From Kribbella solani (GTDB lineage Bacteria > Actinomycetota > Actinomycetes > Propionibacteriales > Kribbellaceae), in contig NZ_JACHNF010000001.1 in NCBI RefSeq assembly GCF_014205295.1, positions 3,162,001-3,226,000 on the forward strand: a stretch of DNA of 64,000 nucleotides, given 5' to 3'. Below are positions 9,528-18,830 of this stretch, piece by piece (the first letter of the stretch is position 1; every line of letters starts with the position of its first letter). A program made the translations under genes and the position numbers. Below the pieces are notes generated by a model. That model had not been told where the DNA came from, did no database searches, and saw nothing but the letters and a program-made list of their open reading frames with translations.

Positions 9528-10832
9528 TTAGGCGTGCTGGTGGTTCTGGTCGTGCGGGGTGGGGGCCGGGGTTTCCCGGCGTACCAGGACGGTACCTACC
9601 TGGTTGCGGCGGCCGGACGGGCGTTCGGCGGTCAGGGACAGGCCGGCGATCTCGACCTCGGCGCCGGGGATCGGCACCTTGCCGAGCAGTTTCGCCATCA
9701 GGCCGCCGACGGTGTCCACGTCGTCATCGTCCAGCGGCACCCCGAACAGCTCGCCGAGCTCGTCGATCGGCAGCCGCGCGGACACCCGGTACCCGCCGTC
9801 GGACAGCTCCTGCACCGAGTCCGGGTCCTCGTCGTACTCGTCGGTGATCTCGCCGACGATCTCCTCCAGGATGTCCTCGATCGCGACCAGACCGGCGGTA
9901 CCGCCGTACTCGTCGACGACGATCGCCAGGTGCATCCGGGCCGCCTGCATCTCGCGCAGCAGCTGGTCCACCGGCTTGGAGTCGGGCACGTACATGCACG
10001 GCCGCATCACCGACTCGACCCGCTCGGTCGACTCGGCCTGGGCGTTGTCGTACACCCGGCGCATCACGTCCTTCAGGTACACCACGCCGGCGATGTCGTC
10101 GAGCGACTCACCGATCACGGGGATTCGCGAGTACCCGGAACGCAGCGCCAGCGAGGTGAGCTGCCGGAGCTTCTTGTGCTTCTCGATGTAGACCATGTCG
10201 GTCCGCGGCACCATCACCTCGCGGACGATGGTGTCACCGAGCTCGAACACCGAGTGGATCATCTGCCGCTCGCCGGACTCGATCACCGCGGACTTCTCCG
10301 CGTAGTCGACCAGCGCCCGCAGCTCGGCCTCGGTCGCGAACGGACCTTCGGCGTACCCCTTGCCCGGGGTGAGCGCGTTGCCGAGCAGGATCAGCAGCTT
10401 CGGCACCGGACCGAGCGCCTTGGTCAGCGCCATCACCGGACCGGCGGACAGGATCGCGAACCGGTCGGAGTGCTGGCGGCCGAGCGTCCGCGGCGCGACC
10501 CCGATGATCACGAACGACACCAGCACCATCACGACCGAGGTGATCAGGATGTGCTCCCAGGTCACCTCCAGTACGACCGACAGCGCCTGCGTGACCAGGA
10601 CGATCGCGGTGATCTCGCAGCTCAGCCGGAGCAGCAGCAACGAGTTCAGGTACCGCGGGGCGTCCGACAGCAGGTCCCGCAGCCGGACCGCGCGCAGGTT
10701 GCCCTGCTCGACCTGCTCGTTCGCCCGCACCTTCGAGTACGACGACAGCGCCGCCTCCGCGCCGGCGAACAACCCGGCGAGCAGCACCAGCACCGCGGCC
10801 ACAACCAGCAGAACGAGGTCGTGGTAGGTCAT
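9528..10832 (-). CDS. CorC/TlyC-type hemolysin-family membrane protein (CNNM + CBS pair)
   Basis: 434-aa membrane protein. Residues 1-165 are the CNNM/DUF21 domain with four hydrophobic segments; residues 195-330 hold two CBS domains (VMVPRTDMVYI..., ...VMRPCMYVPDSKPV... with DEYGGTAGLVAIEDILEEIVGEI); residues 345-415 are the CorC_HlyC (transporter-associated) domain. Members are linked to magnesium/cobalt efflux rather than hemolysis. It is directly after ybeY in the operon (gap of seven bases). The C-terminal tail of about 15 residues is histidine- and proline-rich and not part of the fold. Confidence 0.93.
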   Translation of the reverse strand: MTYHDLVLLVVAAVLVLLAGLFAGAEAALSSYSKVRANEQVEQGNLRAVRLRDLLSDAPRYLNSLLLLRLSCEITAIVLVTQALSVVLEVTWEHILITSVVMVLVSFVIIGVAPRTLGRQHSDRFAILSAGPVMALTKALGPVPKLLILLGNALTPGKGYAEGPFATEAELRALVDYAEKSAVIESGERQMIHSVFELGDTIVREVMVPRTDMVYIEKHKKLRQLTSLALRSGYSRIPVIGESLDDIAGVVYLKDVMRRVYDNAQAESTERVESVMRPCMYVPDSKPVDQLLREMQAARMHLAIVVDEYGGTAGLVAIEDILEEIVGEITDEYDEDPDSVQELSDGGYRVSARLPIDELGELFGVPLDDDDVDTVGGLMAKLLGKVPIPGAEVEIAGLSLTAERPSGRRNQVGTVLVRRETPAPTPHDQNHQHA

Positions 10833-10839
10833 CGAAGCG

Positions 10840-11319
10840 TCACTCCTGCCCGAGATGGCTGCCTGGTGCGCGCCAGGCTTCCAGCAGACGGCCCTGGATG
10901 TCCCACATTTCCGCCTTCTCGGCGGGTTCGGCGTGGTCGTAGCCGAGCAGGTGCAGGATGCCGTGCACCGTCAGCAGCTCCAGCTCGGCCCAGGTGCCGT
11001 GACCGGCCTTCGCGCCCTGCGCGGCCGCGACGGTCGGGCAGAGCGCGATGTCACCGAGATGGCCGAGCGGCAGGTCACCCTCGTCGGACTCGTCCGACCC
11101 GGGCCGCAACTCGTCCATCGGCCACGACATCACGTCGGTCGGACCGGGCAGGTCCAGGAACTCGACGTGATACCGCGCCATCGTGTCCTCGTCGACCAGC
11201 TTGATCGACAGCTCGCATTCCGGGTGCAGCCGCAGCGACGACAGTACGAACCGGCTGAGCCGCATCAGTCCCTGCGCGTCGATCTCGACGCCGGACTCGT
11301 TGTTGACCTCGACGTTCAT
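10840..11319 (-). CDS. ybeY: Endoribonuclease YbeY (16S rRNA maturation)
   Basis: Single-strand RNase needed for 3' processing of 16S rRNA and ribosome quality control. The zinc-binding motif HGILHLLGYDH gives His119, His123 and His129, and the upstream TDVMSWP and LGDIALC segments are conserved. 159 aa is the normal size. The ATG at 11319 overlaps the phoH stop by four bases (ATGA), a coupling seen throughout Actinobacteria. Confidence 0.96.
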   Translation of the reverse strand: MNVEVNNESGVEIDAQGLMRLSRFVLSSLRLHPECELSIKLVDEDTMARYHVEFLDLPGPTDVMSWPMDELRPGSDESDEGDLPLGHLGDIALCPTVAAAQGAKAGHGTWAELELLTVHGILHLLGYDHAEPAEKAEMWDIQGRLLEAWRAPGSHLGQE

Positions 11320-12404
11320 CGCTTGTCGTCAGCGCTACCTTCATAGTTTTCGTACGCCGACACGATCCGGCCGACCAGTTTGTGCCGGACCACGTCGTGC
11401 GAGGTCAGCCGGCAGAACGCCAGGTCCTGGACGCCGTCCAGGATGTTCTGTACGACCCGCAGCCCGGAGTTGGTCCCGGTCGGCAGGTCGACCTGGGTGA
11501 CGTCACCCGTGACCACCATCTTGGACCCGAACCCGAGCCGGGTGAGGAACATCTTCATCTGCTCCGGCGAGGTGTTCTGCGCCTCGTCCAGGATGATGTA
11601 CGCGTCGTTCAGCGTCCGGCCGCGCATGTACGCCAGCGGGGCGATCTCGATCGTCCCGGCCGTCATCAGCCGCGGGATCGACTCCGGGTCGAGCATGTCG
11701 TGCAGCGCGTCGTACAGCGGCCGCAGGTACGGGTCGATCTTCTCCGACAGCGTGCCGGGCAGGAAGCCGAGCCGCTCGCCGGCCTCGACGGCCGGCCGGG
11801 TCAGGATGATCCGGGTGACCTCCTTGGCCTGCAGCGCCTGGACCGCCTTGGCCACCGCCAGATAGGTCTTGCCGGTACCGGCCGGGCCGATGCCGAACAC
11901 GATCGTGTTCTTGTCGATCGCGTCCACGTACCGCTTCTGGTTCAGCGTCTTCGGCCGGATCGTCCGGCCGCGGCTGGACAGGATGTTCTGGGTCAGCACG
12001 TCCCGCGGGCTCTCCGCGGTCGCCTGCTTGATCATCGCGATGCTGCGCTCGACCGAGTCCGCGGTCAGCCCGTGCCCGGTCCGGACCACGGCGATCAGCT
12101 CGTCGATCAGCCGCTCGGCCAGGGCCAGCTCGGCCGGCTCACCGACCAGCGTGATCTCGTTGCCGCGGACCATGATGTCGGCGGCGAACTCCTTCTCGAC
12201 GATGCGGAGGAACTCGTCCCGGGCGCCGAGCAGGGCAACCATGTCGATGCTGTTCGGCACGACGATCTTGTGTGATGCCTGCGCGCTGGTGGCGGCGCTG
12301 GGTACGGGATCGGTGACAGCCCCGTTCGCGCGCGCCTCCGGTTCGATACTGCGTGGCCTGGACAGGCTCTTCCTCCTGAGTCGGATGATGTTGACCCTGT
12401 CCAT
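11316..12404 (-). CDS. PhoH-family ATPase
   Basis: Cytosolic PhoH-like NTPase, the partner of YbeY in actinobacterial RNA metabolism. An N-terminal region with the signature [20 protein letters not shown] is followed by a P-loop domain with Walker A GPAGTGKT (about residues 173-180 from the ATG) and Walker B ILDEAQN. The start is not settled. The ATG at 12404 has no Shine-Dalgarno, while a strong AGGAGGA (12371-12377) lies five bases upstream of an in-frame CTG at 12365; a CTG start would remove only 13 poorly conserved residues. Confidence 0.93.
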   Translation of the reverse strand: MDRVNIIRLRRKSLSRPRSIEPEARANGAVTDPVPSAATSAQASHKIVVPNSIDMVALLGARDEFLRIVEKEFAADIMVRGNEITLVGEPAELALAERLIDELIAVVRTGHGLTADSVERSIAMIKQATAESPRDVLTQNILSSRGRTIRPKTLNQKRYVDAIDKNTIVFGIGPAGTGKTYLAVAKAVQALQAKEVTRIILTRPAVEAGERLGFLPGTLSEKIDPYLRPLYDALHDMLDPESIPRLMTAGTIEIAPLAYMRGRTLNDAYIILDEAQNTSPEQMKMFLTRLGFGSKMVVTGDVTQVDLPTGTNSGLRVVQNILDGVQDLAFCRLTSHDVVRHKLVGRIVSAYENYEGSADDKR

Positions 12405-12591
12405 GCTAGCCGTCCCGGCCGACAGCCTCACTCGTAATTCGCCGGGACACGCTCCGTGGCGGCCGCCGCGGGGCCGATCCGGGTCACGATCCGGGCACCG
12501 ATCGCCGGGCACCGTACCTGTTGTCAACCTGAGAGGTGGGCTTCGCGTCTCTGTAGTCGTGGCACAGTTGGCCGTGGTGTACGAAGAGTGC

Positions 12592-13101
12592 GTGACCCAT
12601 GAGTCCTCGTGGAATGCCGACGAGGCACTAACTGCTGTCTACACCGCGCACTACACGTCGCTGGTCCGCCTCGGCGCCCTGCTGCTGCGCGACACCGGGA
12701 CCGCGGAGGAGATCGTGCAGGACGCGTTCGTCGCCATGCACGGCCGCTGGAACCGGTTACGTGATCCGCACAAGGCGCTGGCGTACCTGCGGACCGCGGT
12801 GGTGAACCGCTGCCGGTCCCGGCAGCGCCATCTCGTGGTGGTGGACCGGCACACGCCGCGATCGCTGCCGGACGAACCGAGTGCCGAGCAGGCGGTGCTG
12901 CGGACCGCGGAGACCGACCGGGTCATCGACGCGATGCGGACGCTGCCGGAGAAGCAGCGCACCGTGATGGTGCTCCGGTACTACGGCGACCTCTCGGAGG
13001 CCGAGATCGCGGACACCATGGGTATCAGTCGTGGCTCCGTGAAGAGCCACGCCGCGCGGGCGACCAAGTCGCTGCGCCAGCTCTTGGAGCAGACCGTATG
13101 A
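12592..13101 (+). CDS. SigE-family ECF RNA polymerase sigma factor
   Basis: About 170 aa. Region 2 is recognisable from YTSLVRLGALLLRDTGTAEEIVQDAFV (core binding and -10 recognition) and region 4 from LPEKQRTVMVLRYYGDLSEAEIADTMGISRGSVKSH (helix-turn-helix for the -35). It belongs to the actinobacterial group in which the sigma gene overlaps a gene for a membrane protein with an extracytoplasmic domain. The TGA overlaps the ATG of that gene by four bases. Several GTG codons (12574, 12577, 12592) are possible starts; 12592 gives the usual length. Confidence 0.88.
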   Translation: MTHESSWNADEALTAVYTAHYTSLVRLGALLLRDTGTAEEIVQDAFVAMHGRWNRLRDPHKALAYLRTAVVNRCRSRQRHLVVVDRHTPRSLPDEPSAEQAVLRTAETDRVIDAMRTLPEKQRTVMVLRYYGDLSEAEIADTMGISRGSVKSHAARATKSLRQLLEQTV

Positions 13102-14186
13102 GTGAGCATCGCAACGATTCGTTCGACGAGCTGGTACGCCGGGCGCTGCACGCCGAGGCGGACCGGATCGACCCGGCCGACGCGCTGCCGGAGATCCGCG
13201 CCCGCGCGCACGCCCAGCGCCGGCCGGCCAGCCGGCGCCCCTGGCTCCTGACCGCCGGTGTCGCGACCGTCGGCACCGCGGCCGCGATCGGCGCGTTCAC
13301 GGTCCTGCCGAACCTCAACAACCCCGGTAACACCGCCAACGACGGCGACGCGGTGGCCGGTTCGGGCACGACGAGCACCACCGCCGTACCCACCACCGGC
13401 GCCGGCACGCCGGCCCCGAGCAAGGCGGTCCCGTCGGTGGCACCGAGCGTCGCCGCGCCCGAACAGTCCGTCCACAACGCCGTGGTCCCGGTCTACTGGC
13501 TCGGCCAGCAGATCGGCGCCACCAAGAAGTCGACCGCCCGCCTGTACCGCACCTGGGCCAAGGTCAGCGGCCACCCGGCCGAAGAAGCGGTCCGCATCAT
13601 GACCACCAAACAACCCACCGACCCGGACTACTTCTCGGTCTGGCGCGGCGCCGCGCTGAACGCGGTGACGCGGACGAACGACAAGGTGACGGTCGACTTC
13701 AAACAGTTGCCGAAGGCGACGCTCGACGCGGATGTCGCGGCCGTCGCGGCCCAGCAGCTCGTGTACACGGTCCAGGGCGCGCTGAACGACGACTCCGTGC
13801 CGGTGCAGATCACCCAGGGCGGTCAGGCCGTACCGAAGTTGTTCGGGCAGGTCGACACCAGCATGCCGCTGGGGCGCGAGCAGGCCACGAACGTCCAGGC
13901 GCTGGTGTGGATCGACTCGCCGGACCAGGACGCGGTGACGGGTGATCGGGTCACGGTGTCCGGTGTCGCGAACGCGTTCGAGGCGACTGTCAACTATCAG
14001 GCGACGAACGTGAAGACGCGGGAGACGAAGAAGAGCTTCACGACTTCCGGGCAAGGGCAGTCGTTCTCGCCGTACAGCTTCCAGCTCACGCTCAGCCCGG
14101 GGACGTGGCAGATCAACGTGTACCTGGTGTCGCCGGCCGATGGGCGGGTCACCGACACGGACTCGAAGTCGATCGTCGTGAAGTAG
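13098..14186 (+). CDS. Membrane-anchored GerMN/Gmad2-domain protein, partner of the ECF sigma factor
   Basis: 362 aa. A cytosolic head of about 50 residues (LVRRALHAEADRIDPADALPEIRARA) precedes one membrane helix (about 52-72), then a Thr/Ser/Pro/Ala-rich linker to about residue 120. Outside are a GerMN-like domain (about 125-260) and a C-terminal immunoglobulin-like Gmad2 domain (about 265-360). GerMN and Gmad2 domains occur in germination and lipoprotein LpqB-type proteins. The ATGA overlap with the sigma gene suggests that the short head modulates the sigma factor in response to a cell-surface signal. No zinc-binding anti-sigma motif (HxxxCxxC) is present, so that role is inferred. Confidence 0.8.
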   Translation: MSEHRNDSFDELVRRALHAEADRIDPADALPEIRARAHAQRRPASRRPWLLTAGVATVGTAAAIGAFTVLPNLNNPGNTANDGDAVAGSGTTSTTAVPTTGAGTPAPSKAVPSVAPSVAAPEQSVHNAVVPVYWLGQQIGATKKSTARLYRTWAKVSGHPAEEAVRIMTTKQPTDPDYFSVWRGAALNAVTRTNDKVTVDFKQLPKATLDADVAAVAAQQLVYTVQGALNDDSVPVQITQGGQAVPKLFGQVDTSMPLGREQATNVQALVWIDSPDQDAVTGDRVTVSGVANAFEATVNYQATNVKTRETKKSFTTSGQGQSFSPYSFQLTLSPGTWQINVYLVSPADGRVTDTDSKSIVVK

Positions 14187-15044
14187 TCAGCGCCAGCGGG
14201 ACTGGGCGAGCAGGGCCGCCGCGGCCGCTACGCCTGCTGTTGAGGTGCGGAGCACGGTGTCGCCCAGGCGGACCGGGTCGGCGTACGTCGTGAAGGCCGC
14301 GAGTTCAGTCGGGGCGATGCCGCCTTCGGGGCCGATGACCAGGACGATGTCACCCGTCGTGGGCGGCTGCAGGGATGCAAGTGGGGTGGTGGCTTCCTCG
14401 TGCAGTACGACCGGCAGGGCCGCGCCGGCGAGCAGGCGCGCGACCTCCGCCGTACTCGCGATCGGGGTGACCTCGGCGAACCACGTACGCCGGGACTGCT
14501 TGCCGGCTTCGAACGCCCAGGCGCGCCATTTCGCGAGCGTCTTCTCGACCCGCTCGGGGTTGGCGCGGAACTGGCTGCGCTCCGCGTTCCACGGGACGAT
14601 CACGTCGGCGCCGACCTCGGTCAGCATCTCGACCGCGAGCTCAGCGCGTTCTCCCTTGGGCAGCGCCTGCACCACGACCACGCGCGGATCTGGCGCGGCC
14701 GTCGTCCCGCGCTCGTCGACGGCGACCGTCACCCCGCTCTTCCCGGCCAGCACGACCGGCCCCTCGGCCCAGCTCCCCCGCCCGTCGGTCAGCCGGATCC
14801 GCTCACCTGTCCCGATCCGCCGCACCACCGCCGCATGCCGCCCCTCCGACCCACCAAGCACCACCTCAGCACCCACCAGCTCGCCGCCCGCCACCTCAGC
14901 ACCCGCCAGCTCACCACCGGCCGGCTCAGCACCCGCCAGGTCAGCACCCGCCAGGTCAGCACCCGCCAGCTCGCCGCCGGCCAGCTCACCGCCGGCCAGC
15001 TCACCGCCGCCCAGGTCGGCGTGAAAGAACACCGCGACACCCAT
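14187..15044 (-). CDS. rsmE: 16S rRNA (uracil-1498-N3)-methyltransferase with a repeat insertion
   Basis: SPOUT-class methyltransferase that modifies U1498 of 16S rRNA. The C-terminal knot is clear (VIGPEGGIAPTELAAF, RLGDTVLRTSTAGVAA), as is the middle segment VVQALPKGERAELAVEMLTEVG. The ATG at 15044 has GGAGGAG eight bases upstream. Residues 11-62, in the N-terminal PUA-like domain, are an array of about ten five-residue units such as ELAGG and ADLAG, where relatives have about ten ordinary residues. The protein is therefore about 40 aa longer than usual. The array resembles pentapeptide repeats but more likely reflects expansion of a 15-bp DNA repeat. The gene abuts the convergent GerMN gene without a gap. 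Confidence 0.93.
   Translation of the reverse strand: MGVAVFFHADLGGGELAGGELAGGELAGADLAGADLAGAEPAGGELAGAEVAGGELVGAEVVLGGSEGRHAAVVRRIGTGERIRLTDGRGSWAEGPVVLAGKSGVTVAVDERGTTAAPDPRVVVVQALPKGERAELAVEMLTEVGADVIVPWNAERSQFRANPERVEKTLAKWRAWAFEAGKQSRRTWFAEVTPIASTAEVARLLAGAALPVVLHEEATTPLASLQPPTTGDIVLVIGPEGGIAPTELAAFTTYADPVRLGDTVLRTSTAGVAAAAALLAQSRWR
14861..15014. repeat. 15-bp minisatellite inside rsmE
   Basis: Units of the type TCAGCACCCGCCAGG and variants (AGCTCACCGCCGGCC) repeat with a 15-bp period, keeping the frame and coding for the five-residue units of RsmE. Confidence 0.8.
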
Positions 15045-15123
15045 CCGCCCAACTCCTCCCAGATCCCGAGCCAGCAGCTTGCCCCCTGCACCGCTGCTTC
15101 GCCACCTGACCGCTTTGCCCATT

Positions 15124-15177
15124 TGGGAGGTGAACCTCCCAGAGTGCCTCTTCACCACCTGCATGCGGGTGGTGAAG
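15124..15177. repeat. Paired hairpins between dnaJ and rsmE
   Basis: TGGGAGGT-GA-ACCTCCCA (15124-15141) and CTTCACCACC...GGTGGTGAAG (15150-15177) are two perfect stems. Outer sequences CCATTTG (15119-) and CAAATGG (near 15205) can also pair around them. They lie 5' of rsmE and about 150 bases beyond the dnaJ stop, so may act as terminator or leader structure. The rest of 15045-15327 holds GC-rich repeats and no gene. Confidence 0.5.
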
Positions 15178-15280
15178 GGGCAACGGCGAACGTTAACCCC
15201 TCAAATGGAGATCGGCGCGGGGGCCCGTGTAGGGCGCGGGCCTGTGCGGGGCGGGGTGGGGGTGGACGGGCAGGGTCCGG

Positions 15281-15337
15281 TGGGCGGTTGGGGTCAGTGG
15301 GCGGTTGGGGTCAGTGGGCGGTTGGGGTCAGTGGGCG
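15281..15337. repeat. 17-bp tandem repeat spanning the dnaJ stop codon
   Basis: Three identical copies of TGGGCGGTTGGGGTCAG (15281-15297, 15298-15314, 15315-15331) and a partial fourth. The dnaJ stop (TGA, 15328-15330 on the minus strand) lies within the third copy. Confidence 0.9.
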
Positions 15338-16470
15338 CCGAAGGCGTCGCGGAGGCGGCCGAAGACGCCCTTGTGGGTGGCTTGGACCTGGCCCTGGGGG
15401 CGTTCCTCGTCGCGGGCGACGGCGAGTTGGCGGAGCAGGTCGGCCTGGGCGTCGTCGAGCCTGGTGGGGGTCTCGACGATGACCTGGACGATCAGGTCAC
15501 CGCGCCCGGCGTGCCGCAGGCGGGGTACACCGCGCGCGGACAGCGTCTGCGTGGTGCCGGACTGTGTACCGGGCCGGACCTCCAGCGGCGTGGTTTCGCC
15601 CTCGAGCGTCGGCAGGTCGATCGTCGTACCGAGCGCGGCCGCCGTCATCGGCAACGTGACCGTGCAGTGCAGGTCGTCGCCGTTGCGGGTGAAGATGTCG
15701 TGCGGCTCGACCTCGATCTCGACGTACAGGTCGCCGGCCGGGCCGCCGCCGGGACCGACCTCGCCCTGACCGGACAGCTGCACCCGCGTACCGCTGTCGA
15801 CGCCGCCCGGGATCTTGACCGTGACGGTACGACGGGACCGGACCCGCCCGTCACCGGCGCACTCGACGCACGGGTTCGGGATCGTGGTGCCGAAGCCGCG
15901 GCAGTTCGGGCACGGGCGCATGGTGCGTACCTCGCCGAGGAACGACCGCTGCGTGTGCGTGACCTCGCCGCGCCCGTGACAGATCTCGCAGGTGACCGGC
16001 TCGGACCCGGCGGCCGCGCCGGACCCGCTACAGGTCGGGCAGAGCACGGCGGTGTCGACCTTGAGCTCACGGGTGGTCCCGAAGGCCGCCTCGGCGAGGT
16101 CGATCCGGAGCGGGATCAGCGCGTCCTGACCGCGCCGGGTACGCGGCCGCGGCCCACGGGTCGCGCCGCCGGTCTGGCCGAAGAACGCGTCCATGATGTC
16201 GGTGAACGTGAACGCCTGCCCGAAGCCCGCGCCGCCCGGCCCGCCGGCCGCGGCGGCGAACGGATCGCCACCGAGGTCGTGCATCTGCCGCTTCTGCGGG
16301 TCGCTCAGGACCTGGAACGCGCGCCCGATCTCCTGGAACTTCTGATGCGCGTCCTCGGAGTCGTTCACATCCGGGTGGTACTGGCGCGCCAGCTTGCGGT
16401 ACGCCTTCTTGATCTCGTCCGCTGACGCGTCACGGCTGACGCCGAGGACGGCGTAGTAATCGGTGCTCAT
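15328..16470 (-). CDS. dnaJ: Chaperone DnaJ (DnaJ2, co-transcribed with hrcA)
   Basis: Hsp40 co-chaperone that stimulates DnaK and delivers unfolded protein. The J-domain HPD is at residues 32-34; a Gly/Phe segment (about 75-105) is short; four CxxCxGxG zinc motifs follow ([32 protein letters not shown]); then the C-terminal substrate-binding domain. 380 aa from ATG 16470 is normal for DnaJ2. It lies 49 bases after hrcA and is presumably under the CIRCE-controlled promoter. The last codons run into the 17-bp repeat array. Confidence 0.96.
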   Translation of the reverse strand: MSTDYYAVLGVSRDASADEIKKAYRKLARQYHPDVNDSEDAHQKFQEIGRAFQVLSDPQKRQMHDLGGDPFAAAAGGPGGAGFGQAFTFTDIMDAFFGQTGGATRGPRPRTRRGQDALIPLRIDLAEAAFGTTRELKVDTAVLCPTCSGSGAAAGSEPVTCEICHGRGEVTHTQRSFLGEVRTMRPCPNCRGFGTTIPNPCVECAGDGRVRSRRTVTVKIPGGVDSGTRVQLSGQGEVGPGGGPAGDLYVEIEVEPHDIFTRNGDDLHCTVTLPMTAAALGTTIDLPTLEGETTPLEVRPGTQSGTTQTLSARGVPRLRHAGRGDLIVQVIVETPTRLDDAQADLLRQLAVARDEERPQGQVQATHKGVFGRLRDAFGAH

Positions 16471-16519
16471 ACTCCAGACCAGGGGGTTGGGAGGATCTTC
16501 AGCATATTCGTCTTCACGG

Positions 16520-17551
16520 TCACGACTCGGCCAGGATCTGGCTGACGTACCGGGCCACGGCACGGACCGCGCCCATCGTGCTCGGATAGTCCATGTGGGT
16601 CGGGCCGACGATGCCGAGGGTGGCCAGCGCCTCCGACTTCGACCCGTACCCGGTCGCGACCACCGAGGTGGTCGCCAGCTCCTCGAACGGGTTCTCGTGC
16701 CCGATCCGGACCGTCAGGGTCTGCGGATTGGTCGCCTCGCCGAGCAGCTTGAGCAGGATCACGTGCTCCTCCAGCGCCTCCAGCACCGGCTTCACGTTCC
16801 GCTCGAAGTCGTCGCCGTACCGGGTCAGGTTGGCGGCGCCGCCGACCGCGATCCGCTGCTCGCCGACCTCGTCGGTGAACGTCTCGAACAGCGTCGTCAC
16901 GACCGCCGCGACCAGCGACCGGTCGCCCGGCGCGAACAGTTCGGGTACGCCGGCCAGGACCGTCGCCGCGTCGGTGAGCCGCTGCCCGGCGAGGGCAGTG
17001 TTCAACCGCGAGCGCAGGTCCGCGATCAGCTGCTCGTCGACATCGTGCGGGTGCTCGACGATCCGCTGCTCGACCCGCCCGTTGCTGGTGATCAGCACGA
17101 GCAGGAGCCGCCGCGGGCTCATCGTGACGACCTCGATGTGCCGCACGCTCGACCGGTTCAGTGACGGGTACTGAACGATGGCGACCTGCCTGGTGATCTG
17201 CGCCAGCAGCCGCACCGTACGGCGGACGACGTCGTCCAGATCGACCGCCCCGGCCAGGAACGACGTGATCGCCTTCTTCTCGGCGACCGACAGCGTCTTG
17301 ACCGTGCTCAGCTTGTCCACGAACAACCGGTACCCGGCGTCGGTCGGGATCCGGCCGGCGCTGGTGTGCGGCTGGGTGATGTACCCCTCCTCCTCCAGCG
17401 CCGCCATGTCGTTGCGGACGGTGGCCGGCGAGACGCCGAGGTTGTGCCGGTCGACCAGTGCCTTCGACCCGATCGGCTCATGGGTGGCCACGTAGTCCTC
17501 GACGATGGCGCGGAGCACATCCAGCTTGCGGTCGTCCAGCACGCGCACCAC
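16520..17551 (-). CDS. hrcA: Heat-inducible transcription repressor HrcA
   Basis: Repressor that binds the CIRCE operator and is kept active by GroEL. The N-terminal winged helix ([27 protein letters not shown]...[18 protein letters not shown]) and the dimerisation/GAF-like part with the [14 protein letters not shown] motif are typical; 343 aa. Starts at GTG 17551, 17548 or 17542 are possible; GAGAGG just upstream favours the last. A CIRCE element 40-66 bases upstream shows autoregulation of hrcA-dnaJ. Confidence 0.96.
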   Translation of the reverse strand: MVRVLDDRKLDVLRAIVEDYVATHEPIGSKALVDRHNLGVSPATVRNDMAALEEEGYITQPHTSAGRIPTDAGYRLFVDKLSTVKTLSVAEKKAITSFLAGAVDLDDVVRRTVRLLAQITRQVAIVQYPSLNRSSVRHIEVVTMSPRRLLLVLITSNGRVEQRIVEHPHDVDEQLIADLRSRLNTALAGQRLTDAATVLAGVPELFAPGDRSLVAAVVTTLFETFTDEVGEQRIAVGGAANLTRYGDDFERNVKPVLEALEEHVILLKLLGEATNPQTLTVRIGHENPFEELATTSVVATGYGSKSEALATLGIVGPTHMDYPSTMGAVRAVARYVSQILAES

Positions 17552-17590
17552 CCTCTCAGACGTCTCGACAGACCCTCGGGCTCAAGGGCC

Positions 17591-17617
17591 TTGGCACTCA
17601 CAAGTTCGGAGTGCCAG
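17591..17617 (-). promoter_or_regulatory. CIRCE operator
   Basis: TTGGCACTC (17591-17599), nine-base spacer, GAGTGCCAG (17609-17617): the inverted repeat bound by HrcA (consensus TTAGCACTC-N9-GAGTGCTAA), with one position of asymmetry. It overlaps the hrcA promoter. Confidence 0.95.
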
Positions 17618-17645
17618 TCTAGGCGGTCTCGGGCGACGCTCCCAA
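17616..17645 (-). promoter_or_regulatory. hrcA-dnaJ promoter
   Basis: On the minus strand TTGGGA (17640-17645), 18-base spacer, TAGACT (17616-17621). The -10 touches the CIRCE element, so HrcA would block initiation. The promoter lies within the last codons of the upstream oxidoreductase gene. Confidence 0.65.
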
Positions 17646-18830
17646 CGGAACGGCGGCGGGGCGTGCCACAGTGCTCGCCACGTCGAGCGGCTGATCCTGG
17701 ATGGCCGAGTCGACGAACGACTCCAGTACGTCGAGCACGTGGTATGCCAGCGCTCCGTCGGCGCGATGTGGCGCACCGCTCCGTACGGCCCGCGCCAGGT
17801 CCGCGACGCCGACGCCCCGGCCCGCGCCGGCGTACCCACCGGCGACCGGGACCTCGGTCCACTCACGCCGCTCCGGGGTCACGATCTCGACGGTCCCGTC
17901 GAACGTGTTCGGGTCCGGTACGGACAGGCTGCCGTCCGTCCCGTGCACCTCGATCCGCGGCAGCCGGCCGGCCCAGACGTCGAACGACATCAGCACTGTG
18001 GTCAGTGCGCCCGATTCGTGCTCCAGCACGCCGGTGACATGCGTCGGCACCTCCACGTCGAACACGGTCCCGGCGCGTGGCCCGGTGTGAACCGTCCGCT
18101 GCTGCTTCGCCCGGCCCGCGCGGGCGGTGACCCGGACCACCGGGCCGAGCAGCGTCACCAGGCTGGTCACGTAGTACGGCCCCATGTCGAGGACCGGACC
18201 GCCGCCCGGCCGGTAGTAGAACTCGGGCGCCGGGTGCCACAGCTCATGACCGGGGGTCACCATGAACGCGGTCGCCGCGTGCGGGGTGCCGATGTCACCA
18301 CGGTCGATCGCCGCGCGCGCCGTCTGAGTGCCGGTGCCGAGGACCGTGTCCGGTGCACAGCCGATGCGCAGGTCGTTGGCTGCGGCGTACTTCAGCAGCG
18401 GTTCCGCTTCGGCGCGATCCATGGCCAGCGGCTTCTCGCCGTACACGTGCTTGCCGGCCGCCAGCGCGGCCTGGTGCACCGCGGCGTGCGCCGCCGGGAT
18501 TGTCAGATTGATGACAATCTCGACGTCGTCAGCCGCGTACAGCTCTTCCGGCGTCAGCGCGCGGATGCCGTCGCGCCGCGCCGCGATCGCCTCGGCCCGG
18601 CTCCGATCGAGATCCGCGACCGCCACGACGTCGACACCGGGAAGCTTGTCCAGGTGATCCAGATACGTGCCGGAGATGACACCCGTCCCAACAATCCCAA
18701 CCTTCGTCACCCCACCCGCCCCGAGGCTCACCGCACCCGCACCGGCCCCGGGACTGACCGCACCCGCACCCGCACCGGGACTGACCGCACCCGCCCCGGC
18801 GCTCACCGCGCCCACTCCGGCGCCGGTCAT
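17619..18830 (-). CDS. Gfo/Idh/MocA-family oxidoreductase (ThuB-like), repeat-extended N-terminus
   Basis: NAD(P)-dependent sugar dehydrogenase. The Rossmann motif VGIVGTGVIS and the family motif GEKPLAM (about residue 131 from the ATG) are present, with a C-terminal alpha/beta substrate domain. The ATG at 18830 overlaps the thuA-like stop (ATGA), but residues 2-40 are a Gly/Ala/Val/Ser/Pro repeat of about nine residues per unit; relatives start at MTKVGIVGTG, corresponding to the GTG at 18710. Either the repeat region is translated as an N-terminal extension or it is an untranslated spacer. With ThuA next door, a role in oxidising a disaccharide or glycoside (3-keto route, as proposed for ThuAB) is plausible. 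Confidence 0.87.
   Translation of the reverse strand: MTGAGVGAVSAGAGAVSPGAGAGAVSPGAGAGAVSLGAGGVTKVGIVGTGVISGTYLDHLDKLPGVDVVAVADLDRSRAEAIAARRDGIRALTPEELYAADDVEIVINLTIPAAHAAVHQAALAAGKHVYGEKPLAMDRAEAEPLLKYAAANDLRIGCAPDTVLGTGTQTARAAIDRGDIGTPHAATAFMVTPGHELWHPAPEFYYRPGGGPVLDMGPYYVTSLVTLLGPVVRVTARAGRAKQQRTVHTGPRAGTVFDVEVPTHVTGVLEHESGALTTVLMSFDVWAGRLPRIEVHGTDGSLSVPDPNTFDGTVEIVTPERREWTEVPVAGGYAGAGRGVGVADLARAVRSGAPHRADGALAYHVLDVLESFVDSAIQDQPLDVASTVARPAAVPLGASPETA
18715..18826. repeat. About 27-bp tandem repeat at the thuA/Gfo-Idh junction
   Basis: Four degenerate copies of a unit beginning CTCACCGCACCCGCACCGG or CTGACCGCACCCGC. It lies between the coupled ATG (18830) and the family-typical start (GTG 18710) of the oxidoreductase and stays in frame. 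Confidence 0.8.
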
